In this document: in pieces, positions 42,116-51,568 of the stretch
How the letters are laid out: each line of letters begins with the position of its first letter
How positions within the stretch are numbered: position 1 is the stretch's first letter
Origin: Halothermothrix orenii H 168
GTDB taxonomy: Bacteria > Bacillota > Halanaerobiia > Halanaerobiales > Halothermotrichaceae
Reading direction: 5' to 3'
Assembly (NCBI RefSeq): GCF_000020485.1
Contig: NC_011899.1
Location: forward strand, 683,937 to 747,936
Length of the DNA stretch: 64,000 nucleotides
Program-made: the position numbers and the translations under genes
Notes under the pieces: generated by a model
Seen by the model: the letters and a program-made list of their open reading frames with translations, nothing else
Told to the model about the DNA's origin: nothing
Databases searched by the model: none

Positions 42116-43720
42116 TTGAAAGACAGATGGATTAAAGGACTTTATACCATATTTGTTCCTTTAATCATCACCGTTTTATATTTGATATTAAGTAATTGGA
42201 ATTTAAGCAGGCTTTTACCGGTTCTTATTTATTGTATTATTTCCATAACAGGTTATTTTATATATTCTGCTTTCAGAGGAAGTAGTTATAATATAATTGA
42301 AAGGAAACTAAAACAATTAGCCCGGGGAAGCTTTCATGTTAAATTTGAGGAAAAAGGTTCCTTTAAAGGTATAAGTAGCTCTTTAAATAAGATATTAAAA
42401 AGATTTCGCCATTTTATAGGTACTACAGTTCAGTCATCAGAAAAGGTCCTCAGGGCAACCAGGGACATAAATAAGGACCTTAAATCAATCAAAATGGCTT
42501 CAGAGAATATATCTAAAACCATGGAAAGCTTTTCAGGAAACCTTATTCAACAGAGTGAGAAGGCTGAAGATACTAATAAGGAAATGAAAAATTTACATAA
42601 ATTTTCAGAAAAAGTTGTTGAATATTCCCAGAACACCCTTAATAGCTCCCGGAAAATGGATGAAATAATTGAAAGTAATAGTGAAGATATCAGGGAAATT
42701 ATAAATATACTGGATAATAATGTAAATAATTTCAGGAAATTATCCTCTGTTACCGGAAAATTAAGTGCACAGGCCAACAATATAAGTGAAATAACCAGTA
42801 AGGTTAACGAGATTGCAGCCCAGACTAATTTACTTGCATTAAATGCCAGCATTGAAGCTGCCAGAGCAGGTGAATACGGACGAGGGTTTGCTGTTGTTGC
42901 CGATGAAATTAGGGAACTGGCCGGACAGGTAACTGGTTTTTCCGGAGAGATAGGTGGCATTGTAAATGATATTTTAGAAGCTATTAACCAGATTAAGGAA
43001 GAAATTAATGAGCATGCGGCTGAACTGGAAGATAATCTTAATATAATTAATAATGCAGAAGAAGCCCTGAAAAAAATGAAGAAATCCTCTGAAAAAAATA
43101 CAGCTACATCTTTTGAAATAAAAAATATAGCAATAAAACAAAAAGAGATAGCTGACTCTGTTTTAAAGAAGATAGATAATATTTTAGAGACATCTCAGGA
43201 AGCAGCTGCAGCGGTTGAGGAAATATCGGCCAGTACTCAGGAACAAAGTTCTTATTTAAATAATACATATGATAAGATAGATAACCTGACAGATGAAATT
43301 CAGAATTTAAGTGTAGAAACAAAAACATTTATGACCGGTTTTAAATTAACAGAGTCAGAAGAAAATATGCTAAATAATTGTTTTAAAATTATAAAAAACC
43401 TGGCCTCACCGGACCTCCTGGATGATAATAATAGAACCAGGCAAATATTAAAGAAAGTAACTGAAGAAAACAAACAGTTTGATATAATCTGTGTAATGAA
43501 TAGAGAAGGGCTTAATTTTTCATCGAGTATTGATGAAGAAGATATGACCACTGATTATTCCCATCGAAGTTATTTTGTGAAAGCAATTAATGGTAAAGAC
43601 TATCGTTCCGAACCATATGTATCACTGGATACAGACGATTACTGTATTGCAATATCAACTCCGGTAAGAGATAAAAACGGTGAGGTGATCGGGGTAGTAA
43701 TGGCAGATGTTAAAATATAA
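42116..43720 (+). CDS. Methyl-accepting chemotaxis protein with a C-terminal Cache-like domain
   Basis: The 534-residue protein has two N-terminal TM helices (about residues 8-30, 34-53) with almost no outside loop, then a HAMP-like linker and a chemoreceptor signalling domain whose hairpin tip lies near residues 229-267 ([34 protein letters not shown]). After the coiled coil, residues 430-534 form a Cache/PAS-like sensor fold ([45 protein letters not shown]). Cache domains usually lie outside the cell between the TM helices; here it should be cytoplasmic and C-terminal. TTG start after AAAGGGGGA. Confidence 0.88.
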   Translation: MKDRWIKGLYTIFVPLIITVLYLILSNWNLSRLLPVLIYCIISITGYFIYSAFRGSSYNIIERKLKQLARGSFHVKFEEKGSFKGISSSLNKILKRFRHFIGTTVQSSEKVLRATRDINKDLKSIKMASENISKTMESFSGNLIQQSEKAEDTNKEMKNLHKFSEKVVEYSQNTLNSSRKMDEIIESNSEDIREIINILDNNVNNFRKLSSVTGKLSAQANNISEITSKVNEIAAQTNLLALNASIEAARAGEYGRGFAVVADEIRELAGQVTGFSGEIGGIVNDILEAINQIKEEINEHAAELEDNLNIINNAEEALKKMKKSSEKNTATSFEIKNIAIKQKEIADSVLKKIDNILETSQEAAAAVEEISASTQEQSSYLNNTYDKIDNLTDEIQNLSVETKTFMTGFKLTESEENMLNNCFKIIKNLASPDLLDDNNRTRQILKKVTEENKQFDIICVMNREGLNFSSSIDEEDMTTDYSHRSYFVKAINGKDYRSEPYVSLDTDDYCIAISTPVRDKNGEVIGVVMADVKI

Positions 43721-43781
43721 CATCTAATAAACACATAATTAGTGTCTTATGAGCTAAGCTAAATTGCGGAGGTGTTTACCT

Positions 43782-43973
43782 TTGCAAAAAAATAAATCAC
43801 CAGAGACTACCAGCTGGGTAGTCAGTGGCCTGGGACTGTTAGTTTCTGGTCTGGGAGCCAAAATGTTAAGAAATAAAGTTGGAGCTGGAGCCGGAATTCT
43901 TGGATTTGGTTTAGCACATGTGTTGCTGGGACAGCTGGACCGGTTACGTCCAACTATAAAAGAAACTAAATAG
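43782..43973 (+). CDS. Small hydrophobic/amphipathic protein of unknown function
   Basis: The 63-residue protein has one glycine-rich hydrophobic stretch (about residues 12-45: WVVSGLGLLVSGLGAKML, then GAGAGILGFGLAHVLLGQL) and a basic tail. It may insert in the membrane, and the glycine pattern suggests tightly packed helices. GGAGGTG at 43768-43774 sets the start at TTG 43782; an in-frame TTG at 43764 overlaps it and is less likely. A strong terminator follows. I do not recognise a family. The gene is 61 bp after the chemoreceptor gene. Confidence 0.7.
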   Translation: MQKNKSPETTSWVVSGLGLLVSGLGAKMLRNKVGAGAGILGFGLAHVLLGQLDRLRPTIKETK

Positions 43974-43992
43974 TAAACACCTCAACGTACAG

Positions 43993-44021
43993 GACAAGGG
44001 GGCTTTCCCCCTTGTCTTTTT
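43993..44021 (+). terminator. Terminator after the small hydrophobic protein
   Basis: GACAAGGGGG / CCCCCTTGTC is a 10-bp perfect stem with a CTTT loop followed by TTTTT. Confidence 0.9.
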
Positions 44022-44109
44022 AAATAGAAGGAATATAAATCTTTCCCTAGAATTAATAATATAAATAGTATTAATGAGTTAATAGTCTAGGTTATTATAT
44101 AATAATTTT

Positions 44110-44143
44110 CATAATAACTGTCTCTGCATAATAACTGTCTCTG
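44110..44143 (+). repeat. Perfect 17-nt tandem duplication
   Basis: CATAATAACTGTCTCTG occurs twice head-to-tail (44110-44126, 44127-44143) in the 292-bp gap before the P-loop gene. No gene or strong hairpin is seen in this gap apart from the terminator at its start. Confidence 0.92.
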
Positions 44144-44265
44144 GATGGATAAATAATTATCTAATTACTTTTATAAAAGATTTTAAACTGAATAAACCGG
44201 TGAATTTTTAAAATTATCATTTTCAAATACATTTTTCAAATAATTAAAAAAAGGAGGAAATATTT

Positions 44266-44946
44266 TTGGATTTTAATCATATTACTATTTTTACTGGGAA
44301 CTATGGAAGTGGCAAGACCGAACTAGCTATTAATTATGCACAATGGTTATCTAAAAGGGTTTCCAGGGTATTACTGGTAGACCTGGATGTAATAAATCCC
44401 TATTTCAGGTCCCGGGAAAAGGTTAAGATGCTGGAAGAACAGGACATTGAAGTCATTTATCCTAAAAACCTGGCTCAGGCAGATTTACCAATAATTACAG
44501 CTGATGTTAAAAAAGTTATGCATAATAAAGATGTATATGGAATCATTGACGTCGGTGGTGATGAAGAAGGAGCTATTGCCCTGGGTAGTTCTTTCAGGGA
44601 ACTTGAAGGGCAAAAATATGAAATGAATCTGGTTGTAAATACAATGAGGCCTTTTACCAGTAATGTTGATGGAATAATACTGGCCAAAGAAAGGATAGAA
44701 AAGAGGAGCCAGCTAGAATTTTCAGGAATTATATGTAATATTAATCTGGGTCGGGAAACAGAATTAAAACATATTGAAGAAGGGTATCCTGTTGTTAAAG
44801 AGGCTGCCAGCAAAATGGGACTTCCCATTAAATTTATAGCTATCTGGGAGGAACTGTTACCCCTGTCAAATGACCTGAAGATTGAAGAGGAAATTTTTCC
44901 GGTGAAGTTATATAATAATCCACCCTGGATAAATAAAAAGGGGTGA
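44266..44946 (+). CDS. CobQ/CobB/MinD/ParA-type P-loop nucleotide-binding protein
   Basis: The 226-residue protein begins ITIFTGNYGSGKTELAINYA (Walker A GNYGSGKT, about residues 11-18). It continues with VLLVDLDVINPYFRSRE (Walker A' Asp) and IIDVGGDEEGAIALGSSF (Walker B region), in SIMIBI-class style. The cellular task is unknown. It stands 4 bp before the sigma-54 activator and probably shares its transcript, so it may act in sensing or in assembling the branched-chain oxoacid pathway downstream. TTG start after AAAAGGAGG. Confidence 0.78.
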   Translation: MDFNHITIFTGNYGSGKTELAINYAQWLSKRVSRVLLVDLDVINPYFRSREKVKMLEEQDIEVIYPKNLAQADLPIITADVKKVMHNKDVYGIIDVGGDEEGAIALGSSFRELEGQKYEMNLVVNTMRPFTSNVDGIILAKERIEKRSQLEFSGIICNINLGRETELKHIEEGYPVVKEAASKMGLPIKFIAIWEELLPLSNDLKIEEEIFPVKLYNNPPWINKKG

Positions 44947-44950
44947 AATA

Positions 44951-46696
44951 ATGTCTGAAAAGGTTAATTTTAAACAATTAAGTGAATTAAACCGGAAGAC
45001 AGATGTTATATTAAATTCAACTCATGATGGCCTTATATCTATTGGAAAAGATTATAAAGTTGAGCTCTTTAATAGAGCAGCTGAAAAAATACTGGGTATT
45101 AAAAAAGATAGAGTTCTTGGCAAAGATGTAAGAGAAGTAATTCCTAACACAAGGCTTCATATTGTTCTTAATAAGGGTGAGGCGGAACTAAATAAAATTC
45201 AACATGCCGGTGATATTACTATTATTACTAACCGGGTTCCTGTATATGATGAACAGGGAAATATAATTGGGGCGGTAGCTGTTTTCAGGGATATTACTGA
45301 AGTCAAAAAACTGGCAGAAGAAATTACCAATTTGAAAGAGATGAGGACCCTACTGGAAGCTATAATAAATGCTACTCAGGATGCTATTTCAGTAGTTGAT
45401 GAAAAAGGAATAGGAATATTGATTAATCCAGCCTATACCCGTTTGACCGGTTTGACAGAGGAAGATGTTATTGGTAAACCGGCTACTGTGGATATAGCTG
45501 AAGGGGAGAGTATGCACTACCGTGTTTTAAAGACCAAAAAACCGGTAAAAGGGGTAAAGATGAAAGTTGGTCCATCAAAGAAAGAAGTCATTGTCGATGT
45601 GGCCCCCATCATAGTTGATGGGAAATTAAAGGGAAGTGTTGGAGTTATCCATGATGTTTCTAAAATTAAACGTTTAACTGAAGAACTGGATCATGTCAGG
45701 AGAATTATCAGGCATTTAAATGCTAAATACACCTTTGAAGATATCATTGGAGAAAGTGAAACCATGAAGGCTGCCAAAAACCAGGCCAGGAAAGCCTCAA
45801 AAACACCGGTTACTGTCTTATTAAGGGGGGAAAGTGGTACTGGAAAGGAACTTTTTGCTCATGCTATTCATAATGCCAGTCCCCGCCAGAATAATAAATT
45901 TATCCGGGTTAACTGTTCAGCGATTGCTGATAATATCCTGGAAAGTGAATTATTTGGTTATGAAGAGGGGGCCTTTACCGGTGCCAGAAAGGGTGGTAAA
46001 AAGGGGTATTTTGAGGAAGCAGACGGAGGCACTGTTTTCCTGGATGAGATTGGAAAAATCAGTCTGGACCTCCAGGCTAAACTATTACGGGTCTTACAGG
46101 AACGGGAAATTGTAAGGGTTGGTGGGACCAGGCCCAGAAATGTTGATGTTCGTGTTATAGTAGCGACAAATACCAATCTGGAGCGGGCCATTCAGGAAGG
46201 AAACTTCAGAGAAGATTTATATTATCGTCTTAATGTTTTCCCTCTTCATATTCCACCCCTAAGGGAAAGAAAAGAGGATATACCGTTGCTGGTTCACCAT
46301 ATGATTAGAAAATTTAATCAGGAATATGGTCGTTCGGTTAAGGGTTGTAGTGAAGATGCCCTTCAGAAATTAAGGGAATACCACTGGCCCGGTAATGTGA
46401 GAGAGCTGGAAAATTTAATAGGTCGGGCCATGATAAATATGGGAATAGAAGAAGAGGTTATCAGGTTAAAGCATCTCCCATTTTTTGACGGACCGGGGAA
46501 TAAAAAAACCCGTGAAAATAAAGATGAATTGAATGTTGAAGATCGTTCATTGAAAGAAATAGTGGAATCAACCGAGAAAAAAGCTATTATAGAAGCCTTG
46601 AATAAAACTGATGGGAACAGGACAGAGGCTGCTAAATTACTCGGGATAGCAATTAGAAGCCTTTATTATAAGCTTGATAAATACGGGATTGACTGA
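44951..46696 (+). CDS. Sigma-54-dependent activator with two PAS domains (BkdR-like)
   Basis: The 581-residue protein has two PAS domains (about 12-120 and 130-245), a short coiled coil, an AAA+ sigma-54 interaction domain (about 260-490) and a Fis-type helix-turn-helix (about 535-580: NKTDGNRTEAAKLLGIAIRSLYYKL). Walker A is GESGTGKE (about 293-300), GAFTGA (about 340) is intact for sigma-54 contact, and the arginine fingers lie in NFREDLYYRLNVFP. It most likely drives the TGGCAC/TGC promoter at 46988-47003 before the leucine dehydrogenase gene. The PAS ligand is unknown; branched 2-oxoacids or amino acids are plausible. Confidence 0.92.
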   Translation: MSEKVNFKQLSELNRKTDVILNSTHDGLISIGKDYKVELFNRAAEKILGIKKDRVLGKDVREVIPNTRLHIVLNKGEAELNKIQHAGDITIITNRVPVYDEQGNIIGAVAVFRDITEVKKLAEEITNLKEMRTLLEAIINATQDAISVVDEKGIGILINPAYTRLTGLTEEDVIGKPATVDIAEGESMHYRVLKTKKPVKGVKMKVGPSKKEVIVDVAPIIVDGKLKGSVGVIHDVSKIKRLTEELDHVRRIIRHLNAKYTFEDIIGESETMKAAKNQARKASKTPVTVLLRGESGTGKELFAHAIHNASPRQNNKFIRVNCSAIADNILESELFGYEEGAFTGARKGGKKGYFEEADGGTVFLDEIGKISLDLQAKLLRVLQEREIVRVGGTRPRNVDVRVIVATNTNLERAIQEGNFREDLYYRLNVFPLHIPPLRERKEDIPLLVHHMIRKFNQEYGRSVKGCSEDALQKLREYHWPGNVRELENLIGRAMINMGIEEEVIRLKHLPFFDGPGNKKTRENKDELNVEDRSLKEIVESTEKKAIIEALNKTDGNRTEAAKLLGIAIRSLYYKLDKYGID

Positions 46697-46780
46697 TATT
46701 TATTTTGAGGACAAGGTTCTGTATAATAGAAAAGATATACCCATAAAACTATAACACTGTATATCAAAGTAATGTGTAAA

Positions 46781-46817
46781 AACATGCCTGCATATTTTTG
46801 CAGGCATGTTTTTTTTT
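46781..46817 (+). terminator. Terminator after the sigma-54 activator
   Basis: AACATGCCTGCA / TGCAGGCATGTT is a 12-bp stem with a 6-nt loop, followed by a run of nine T residues. Confidence 0.92.
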
Positions 46818-46909
46818 GCATACTTATTTTTTTTATTTTAAAGATAACTATTAATATTTTTTAATAATGTAATTTATATGTCAAAATATTGCATTAACAA
46901 CCACTAGTT

Positions 46910-46920
46910 TAACAGTGTTA
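46910..46920 (+). promoter_or_regulatory. Candidate activator site (TAACAGTGTTA)
   Basis: This palindrome lies about 70 bp before the -24 element. The reverse complement TAACACTGTTA matches TAACACTGTA at 46752-46761 in nine of ten positions. Sigma-54 activators bind paired palindromes upstream, so these are candidates only. Confidence 0.35.
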
Positions 46921-46987
46921 TTACAATATTTAGTTAAAAAACTAAATAATAAGAAAATTTATAGTAAATAAAAAAATGTGACAGGTC

Positions 46988-47003
46988 TGGCACGCTATAT
47001 GCA
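46988..47003 (+). promoter_or_regulatory. Sigma-54 (-24/-12) promoter of the branched-chain amino acid operon
   Basis: TGGCAC (46988-46993) and ATGCA (46999-47003) place GG and GC exactly 12 bp apart, as sigma-54 RNA polymerase requires. It lies just downstream of a gene for a sigma-54 activator. The -12 element has ATGC instead of TTGC. Transcription would start near 47015. Confidence 0.85.
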
Positions 47004-47055
47004 ATTATAATTAGTAGAACAATATTAAGTAAATAAAAAAAAGGGGGGGGAAGTA

Positions 47056-48120
47056 ATGGAAATATTTAAAGAGATGGCAAAAGAGGGACATGAACAGATA
47101 ATATTTTTCCAGGAAAAGAAAACCGGTCTCAAATCCATAGTTGCAATTCATAACACAGTATTAGGACCGGGACTGGGTGGTTGTCGTATGTGGCCTTATA
47201 AAACTGAAGAAGAGGCCCTGAAGGATGCCATGCGTTTATCAAAAGGTATGACTTATAAATCTGCCATTGCTGGAGAAGACTTTGGTGGTGCCAAAACGGT
47301 AATCTGGGGGGATCCGGAGACTGATAAAAGTGAGGGGCTTTTCAGGGTTCTGGGTCGGTATATAAATGGTCTCGGGGGTCGTTATAGTACCGGAACAGAT
47401 GTCGGAACCACCTATGATGATTTTGTAATATTAAATAAAGAAACACCATATGTTGGAGCTCTGCCGAAGGAATATGGTGGTAGTGGTGATTCATCCATTC
47501 CAACTGCATACGGTGTTTATAATGGGATTAAGGCCTGTTGTAAATATAAATATGGAAGTGATTCATTAGAGGGGAAAACAGTTGCTATTCAGGGGTTAGG
47601 TAAAGTAGGCTATAAGCTGGCTAAACATCTACTTGAAGAGGGCTGTAAAGTTTATGGTACTGATATCAAAGAAGAATATCTGGAAAGGGCCCGCCAGCTG
47701 GGGGTAGACATAGTAAAAACTGATGAAATTTATGATATTGACTGTGACATCTTCTCTCCAAATGCCCTGGGTGCTGTTATAAATGATAATACTATTGAAA
47801 GACTTAAATGTGATATTGTAGCCGGGGCTGCCAATAATGTTCTGGCTGAACCACGCCACGGTGAAATGTTACATCAGAAAGGGATATTATATGCCCCTGA
47901 TTATGTAATAAATGGTGGTGGTCTAATTCAGGTGGCCGATGAACTTGGAAACGAAACCTATAGTGAAGAGAGGGTAATGAGAAAGTGTGAGGGTATTTAT
48001 AATCAATTATTGAAAATATTTAAGCTGGCAGAAGAAAAAGATATTCCAACTCATGCGGCTGCTGACCATATTGTTGAAGAAAGAATCGAGACTATAGCTA
48101 CAATTCACAGGATTAAATAA
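47056..48120 (+). CDS. Leucine dehydrogenase-family enzyme, divergent paralogue
   Basis: The 354-residue Glu/Leu/Phe/Val dehydrogenase has GLGGCRMWPY, the catalytic-Lys segment GMTYKSAIAG and the dinucleotide motif AIQGLGKVGYKLAKHLLEEG. It converts branched-chain (or aromatic) amino acids to 2-oxoacids with NAD. Compared with the second copy at 49064, the [11 protein letters not shown] loop reads GEDFGGAKTVI and the SGDPSPVTA loop reads SGDSSIPTA. Both loops line the substrate pocket, so specificity may differ. It is the first gene after the sigma-54 promoter. Confidence 0.9.
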   Translation: MEIFKEMAKEGHEQIIFFQEKKTGLKSIVAIHNTVLGPGLGGCRMWPYKTEEEALKDAMRLSKGMTYKSAIAGEDFGGAKTVIWGDPETDKSEGLFRVLGRYINGLGGRYSTGTDVGTTYDDFVILNKETPYVGALPKEYGGSGDSSIPTAYGVYNGIKACCKYKYGSDSLEGKTVAIQGLGKVGYKLAKHLLEEGCKVYGTDIKEEYLERARQLGVDIVKTDEIYDIDCDIFSPNALGAVINDNTIERLKCDIVAGAANNVLAEPRHGEMLHQKGILYAPDYVINGGGLIQVADELGNETYSEERVMRKCEGIYNQLLKIFKLAEEKDIPTHAAADHIVEERIETIATIHRIK

Positions 48121-48134
48121 GGTGGGGGATATAA

Positions 48135-49049
48135 ATGTTTAAAAATGTAGCTGAATTTATTGAAAAGGCCAGTAACCCTCCAGTTTTAAAATTAGCGGTG
48201 GCGGCTGCCGGTGATGAAGAAGTACTCGAAAGTGTTAAAAAGGCTGATGAACTTGGGATTGTTGAGCCAGTTCTGGTCGGTAATAAGGGAAAAATAGAAG
48301 AGGCTCTGGAGAAAGTGGAATACGATTTTAATGGGAAGGTAATTGCAACATCTTCTAAAAGGGAATCTGCCCATAAAGTGATGCAGTTAATTGCAGAGGG
48401 AAAAGCAGATATTCCAATGAAGGGACTTATTAGTACAAAAACAATTTTAAGGGCCCTTCTTGATGAAAGCTATGCTTTAAGAACTGGAAGGCTTTTGAGT
48501 CTGGTGACAATTGTTCATCTTAAAAAGGACAACAGGTTTATAATTATTACTGATGGTGGTATGAATATTGCTCCTGACCTTGAAGATAAAGTCCAGATAA
48601 TTAACAATGCTGTTGAATTAGCCCGGGCTATAGGAATTAAAAAGCCCAGGGTAGCTCCCCTGGCTGCGGTGGAAAAGGTCAATCCCAAAATGCCAGATAC
48701 TATGGATGCGGCAATTTTATCAAAAATGTCTGACAGGGGACAGATTTCAGGGGCAATAGTTGATGGTCCGCTGGCCCTGGATAATGCTATCAGTAAAGAG
48801 GCAGCAGAGAGAAAAGGTATAGATAGTCCGGTGGCCGGTCAGGCAGATATTCTTCTTGTTCCTGATATCGAAGCAGGTAATATCTTATATAAGTCCATGG
48901 TCTTTTATTTTGAAATGGAGGCTGCCAGTGTTATTTATGGAGCCAAGGTTCCGTTGGTCATTACTTCACGTGCTGATAGAGCCAGGGTAAAATTAAATTC
49001 AATTGCCCTTGCTAAACTTGTAGTCCAGGGTTTAAAAAATAATAATTAA
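48135..49049 (+). CDS. ptb: Phosphate butyryltransferase-type acyltransferase
   Basis: The 304-residue protein is of the phosphate acetyl/butyryltransferase family. It has [73 protein letters not shown] and [20 protein letters not shown], the typical active-site regions. It swaps CoA for phosphate on acyl-CoA. In this operon the likely substrates are isovaleryl-, 2-methylbutyryl- and isobutyryl-CoA. It sits between the two leucine dehydrogenase genes with 14-bp gaps. Confidence 0.94.
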   Translation: MFKNVAEFIEKASNPPVLKLAVAAAGDEEVLESVKKADELGIVEPVLVGNKGKIEEALEKVEYDFNGKVIATSSKRESAHKVMQLIAEGKADIPMKGLISTKTILRALLDESYALRTGRLLSLVTIVHLKKDNRFIIITDGGMNIAPDLEDKVQIINNAVELARAIGIKKPRVAPLAAVEKVNPKMPDTMDAAILSKMSDRGQISGAIVDGPLALDNAISKEAAERKGIDSPVAGQADILLVPDIEAGNILYKSMVFYFEMEAASVIYGAKVPLVITSRADRARVKLNSIALAKLVVQGLKNNN

Positions 49050-49063
49050 GGAGGAATTATCCT

Positions 49064-50125
49064 ATGAAAATATTTGATTATCTAGAAAAATATGATTATG
49101 AACAGCTGGTTTTTAATTATGATGAGGCTTCCGGGTTAAAGGCAATCATTGCTATCCATGACACGACTTTAGGACCTGCCCTTGGTGGAACAAGAATGTG
49201 GTATTATGAAAAAGAAGAAGATGCCATAATTGATGTTCTCCGCCTGTCAAGGGGTATGACCTATAAATCTGCGGCAGCCGGTTTGAACCTGGGTGGTGGT
49301 AAAGCTGTAATTATAGGTGACCCTAAAAAGCATAAAAGTGAAGAACTATGGAGGGCCTTTGGTCGTTTTGTCCAGAGTTTAAATGGTAGGTATATAACTG
49401 CAGAAGATGTGGGAACATCAGTTGATGATATGGCAATTGTCGCCCAGGAAACTGACTTTGTTACCGGTCTTCCCGGAACCAGTGGTGACCCATCTCCAGT
49501 TACTGCCCTTGGCGTCTGGCGTGGCATGAAAGCTGCTGCTGATGAGGTATATGGTACTCCTGATCTTAAAGGTAAAGTTGTAGCTATTCAGGGTCTGGGT
49601 CATGTAGGTTATTACCTTGCTAAACACATCGTAGAAGAAGGCGGTAAACTGATTGTTACCGATATTGATAAAGAGAAAATTAAAAAGGTTGTAGATGATT
49701 TTGGTGCTGAAGTAGTTGAACCTGATGAAATCTACGGTGTTGAGTGTGATATTTTTGCACCATGTGCTCTGGGGGCTGTTATAAATGATGAAACTTTACC
49801 CCAGTTTAAGTGTGATATTGTAGCTGGAGCTGCCAATAATGTTCTGGCTGAAGAAAGAAATGGAGATATTCTTGAAGAAAAAGGAATCCTCTATGCACCT
49901 GATTATGTTATCAATGCCGGTGGGGTAATTAATGTATATCAGGAACTTATAGGCTATAACCGGGAACGGGCTCTGGAGAAGGCCAATAAAATTTATGACA
50001 ATATTAAGAAAGTTATTGAGATCAGTAAACGGGATAACATCCCCACCTATAAGGCTGCAGATATAATGGCAGAAGAACGTATCGCTAAAATTGGTAAAGT
50101 AAGAAAAAATTATATACCCAGGTAG
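49064..50125 (+). CDS. bcd: Leucine dehydrogenase (canonical copy)
   Basis: The 353-residue enzyme has [31 protein letters not shown] with catalytic Lys, the canonical [43 protein letters not shown] and the NAD motif [20 protein letters not shown]. It deaminates leucine, isoleucine and valine to their 2-oxoacids and yields NADH. Compared with the divergent copy at 47056, all usual leucine-dehydrogenase loops are retained here. ATG after AAGGAGGAAT. Confidence 0.94.
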   Translation: MKIFDYLEKYDYEQLVFNYDEASGLKAIIAIHDTTLGPALGGTRMWYYEKEEDAIIDVLRLSRGMTYKSAAAGLNLGGGKAVIIGDPKKHKSEELWRAFGRFVQSLNGRYITAEDVGTSVDDMAIVAQETDFVTGLPGTSGDPSPVTALGVWRGMKAAADEVYGTPDLKGKVVAIQGLGHVGYYLAKHIVEEGGKLIVTDIDKEKIKKVVDDFGAEVVEPDEIYGVECDIFAPCALGAVINDETLPQFKCDIVAGAANNVLAEERNGDILEEKGILYAPDYVINAGGVINVYQELIGYNRERALEKANKIYDNIKKVIEISKRDNIPTYKAADIMAEERIAKIGKVRKNYIPR

Positions 50126-50137
50126 GAGGATATAATC

Positions 50138-51208
50138 ATGGCAGAAATGATCTTGGCTATAAATCCTGGATCAACCTCTACTAAGCTTGCTCTTTTTGAT
50201 GGAATAGAAGAAGTATTCACCGAAAATATAACTCATGATATAAATGTTATCAGTAAATATAAAAGTGTTATTGAGCAAAAAGACTGCCGTTTAAAATATA
50301 TTGAGAAATTCCTTGAAAATAAGGGTGTTAAATATAACCAGCTTAAAGCTGTTGTCGGGCGGGGTGGTTTATTAAAACCTATTTCAGGAGGAACTTATGA
50401 AGTTAATGACAGGATGATTGACGATTTAAAAGAAGCAAGATACGGAGAACATGCCAGCAATCTTGGTGCGGTTTTAGCAAGAGAAATAGCTCTAAAATCA
50501 GGTTGTCAGGCCTATATTGTTGATCCGGTAGTTGTTGACGAATTAAATCCCCTTGCCCGCCTGTCCGGTCTCCCTGAAATTCCCAGAAGGAGTATATTCC
50601 ATGCCCTCAACCAGAAGGCAGTAGCCAGAAAATATGCCAGGAGTCTTGAAAAAAATTATGAAGATATGACTTTAATCGTAACCCATCTTGGTGGAGGTAT
50701 TACTGTTGGCCTCCACCGGGGAGGCCGGGTCATAGATGTAAATGATGGATTGAGTGGAGAAGGTCCATTTACTCCCAATCGAACCGGAGGACTTCCGACC
50801 TATGATTTAGTTAAACTCTGTTATTCAGGTGAGTATACCCATGAAGAAATGAAGGTAAAACTTTTAAAAAAGGGGGGCCTGGCCGGTTATCTGGGAACAA
50901 CCGACTTACGTGAGGTAGAAAAAATGATTAATAATGGTGATGACAGAGCCGAGCAGGTATTTCTGGCTATGGCCTACCAGATCTGTAAAGAAATTGGTTC
51001 TCTGGCCCCTGTTGCTAACGGGAATATTGATGCCATTATCCTGACCGGAGGTATGGCTTATTCTCAAAGATTAAGTCAAATTATTAAAGAAAAAGTAGAA
51101 TTTATTGCCCCGGTAGTTAGATATCCAGGGGAGGAAGAAATGAAAGCACTTGTAGAAGGAGCCTACCGTGTCTTATCCGGCCTGGAAAAAGTTAAGAAAT
51201 ACCATTAA
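50138..51208 (+). CDS. buk: Butyrate kinase (branched-chain fatty acid kinase)
   Basis: The 356-residue ASKHA-fold kinase shows AINPGSTSTKLALFDG (phosphate 1), VVGRGGLLKPISGGTY, THLGGGITVGLHRGGRVIDV, the GEGPFTPNRTGGLP segment and AIILTGGMAYS. It converts acyl phosphate plus ADP to fatty acid plus ATP. With ptb it forms the ATP-making end of branched-chain amino acid fermentation. Length and motifs are standard. ATG after AGGAGGAT. Confidence 0.95.
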   Translation: MAEMILAINPGSTSTKLALFDGIEEVFTENITHDINVISKYKSVIEQKDCRLKYIEKFLENKGVKYNQLKAVVGRGGLLKPISGGTYEVNDRMIDDLKEARYGEHASNLGAVLAREIALKSGCQAYIVDPVVVDELNPLARLSGLPEIPRRSIFHALNQKAVARKYARSLEKNYEDMTLIVTHLGGGITVGLHRGGRVIDVNDGLSGEGPFTPNRTGGLPTYDLVKLCYSGEYTHEEMKVKLLKKGGLAGYLGTTDLREVEKMINNGDDRAEQVFLAMAYQICKEIGSLAPVANGNIDAIILTGGMAYSQRLSQIIKEKVEFIAPVVRYPGEEEMKALVEGAYRVLSGLEKVKKYH

Positions 51209-51310
51209 AGGAAATTTCGTATTTACGTCGAATAAAGTATGTAAATGGCTATTGTCCCTTAATTTTTAATTTTCTTTTTATTAGCCAGTGGAGATAAGGG
51301 AGGTAAAATT

Positions 51311-51523
51311 ATGGAGCAAACCAAAAAAGTTATTTTTGATGAGGAAAGATGTAAAGGGTGTGAGCTCTGTACCGCCGTTTGCCCGGTAAAGATAATAAAA
51401 ATGGCTGATAGAATAAACAGCCATGGCTATCATCCGGCAGAGGTAGTGGATCAGGATAAGTGTCTGTCCTGTGGACTCTGTGCCCAGATGTGTCCTGATG
51501 TTGTTATCACCGTTTATAAGTAA
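51311..51523 (+). CDS. vorD: 2-Oxoacid:ferredoxin oxidoreductase delta (ferredoxin) subunit
   Basis: This 70-residue two-[4Fe-4S] ferredoxin has the cysteine sets CKGCELCTAVCPVKI and CLSCGLCAQMCPDVV. It passes electrons from the thiamine subunit to ferredoxin. It is the first gene of the four-subunit Vor set, after a 102-bp gap from buk with no terminator, so it may belong to the same transcript. ATG after AAGGGAGGT. Confidence 0.92.
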   Translation: MEQTKKVIFDEERCKGCELCTAVCPVKIIKMADRINSHGYHPAEVVDQDKCLSCGLCAQMCPDVVITVYK

Positions 51524-51568
51524 GAAAATTACTAACCGTAGCTTTAGGCTATAGAAGGGGGTTGAAAA

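Larger units (their letters stand above)
46697..47055. other. Regulatory intergenic region between the sigma-54 activator and its probable target operon
   Basis: The 359-bp gap contains the activator terminator (46781-46817), two related partial palindromes that could be activator sites (46752-46761, 46910-46920) and the sigma-54 promoter (46988-47003). No open frame is credible. Confidence 0.7.
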
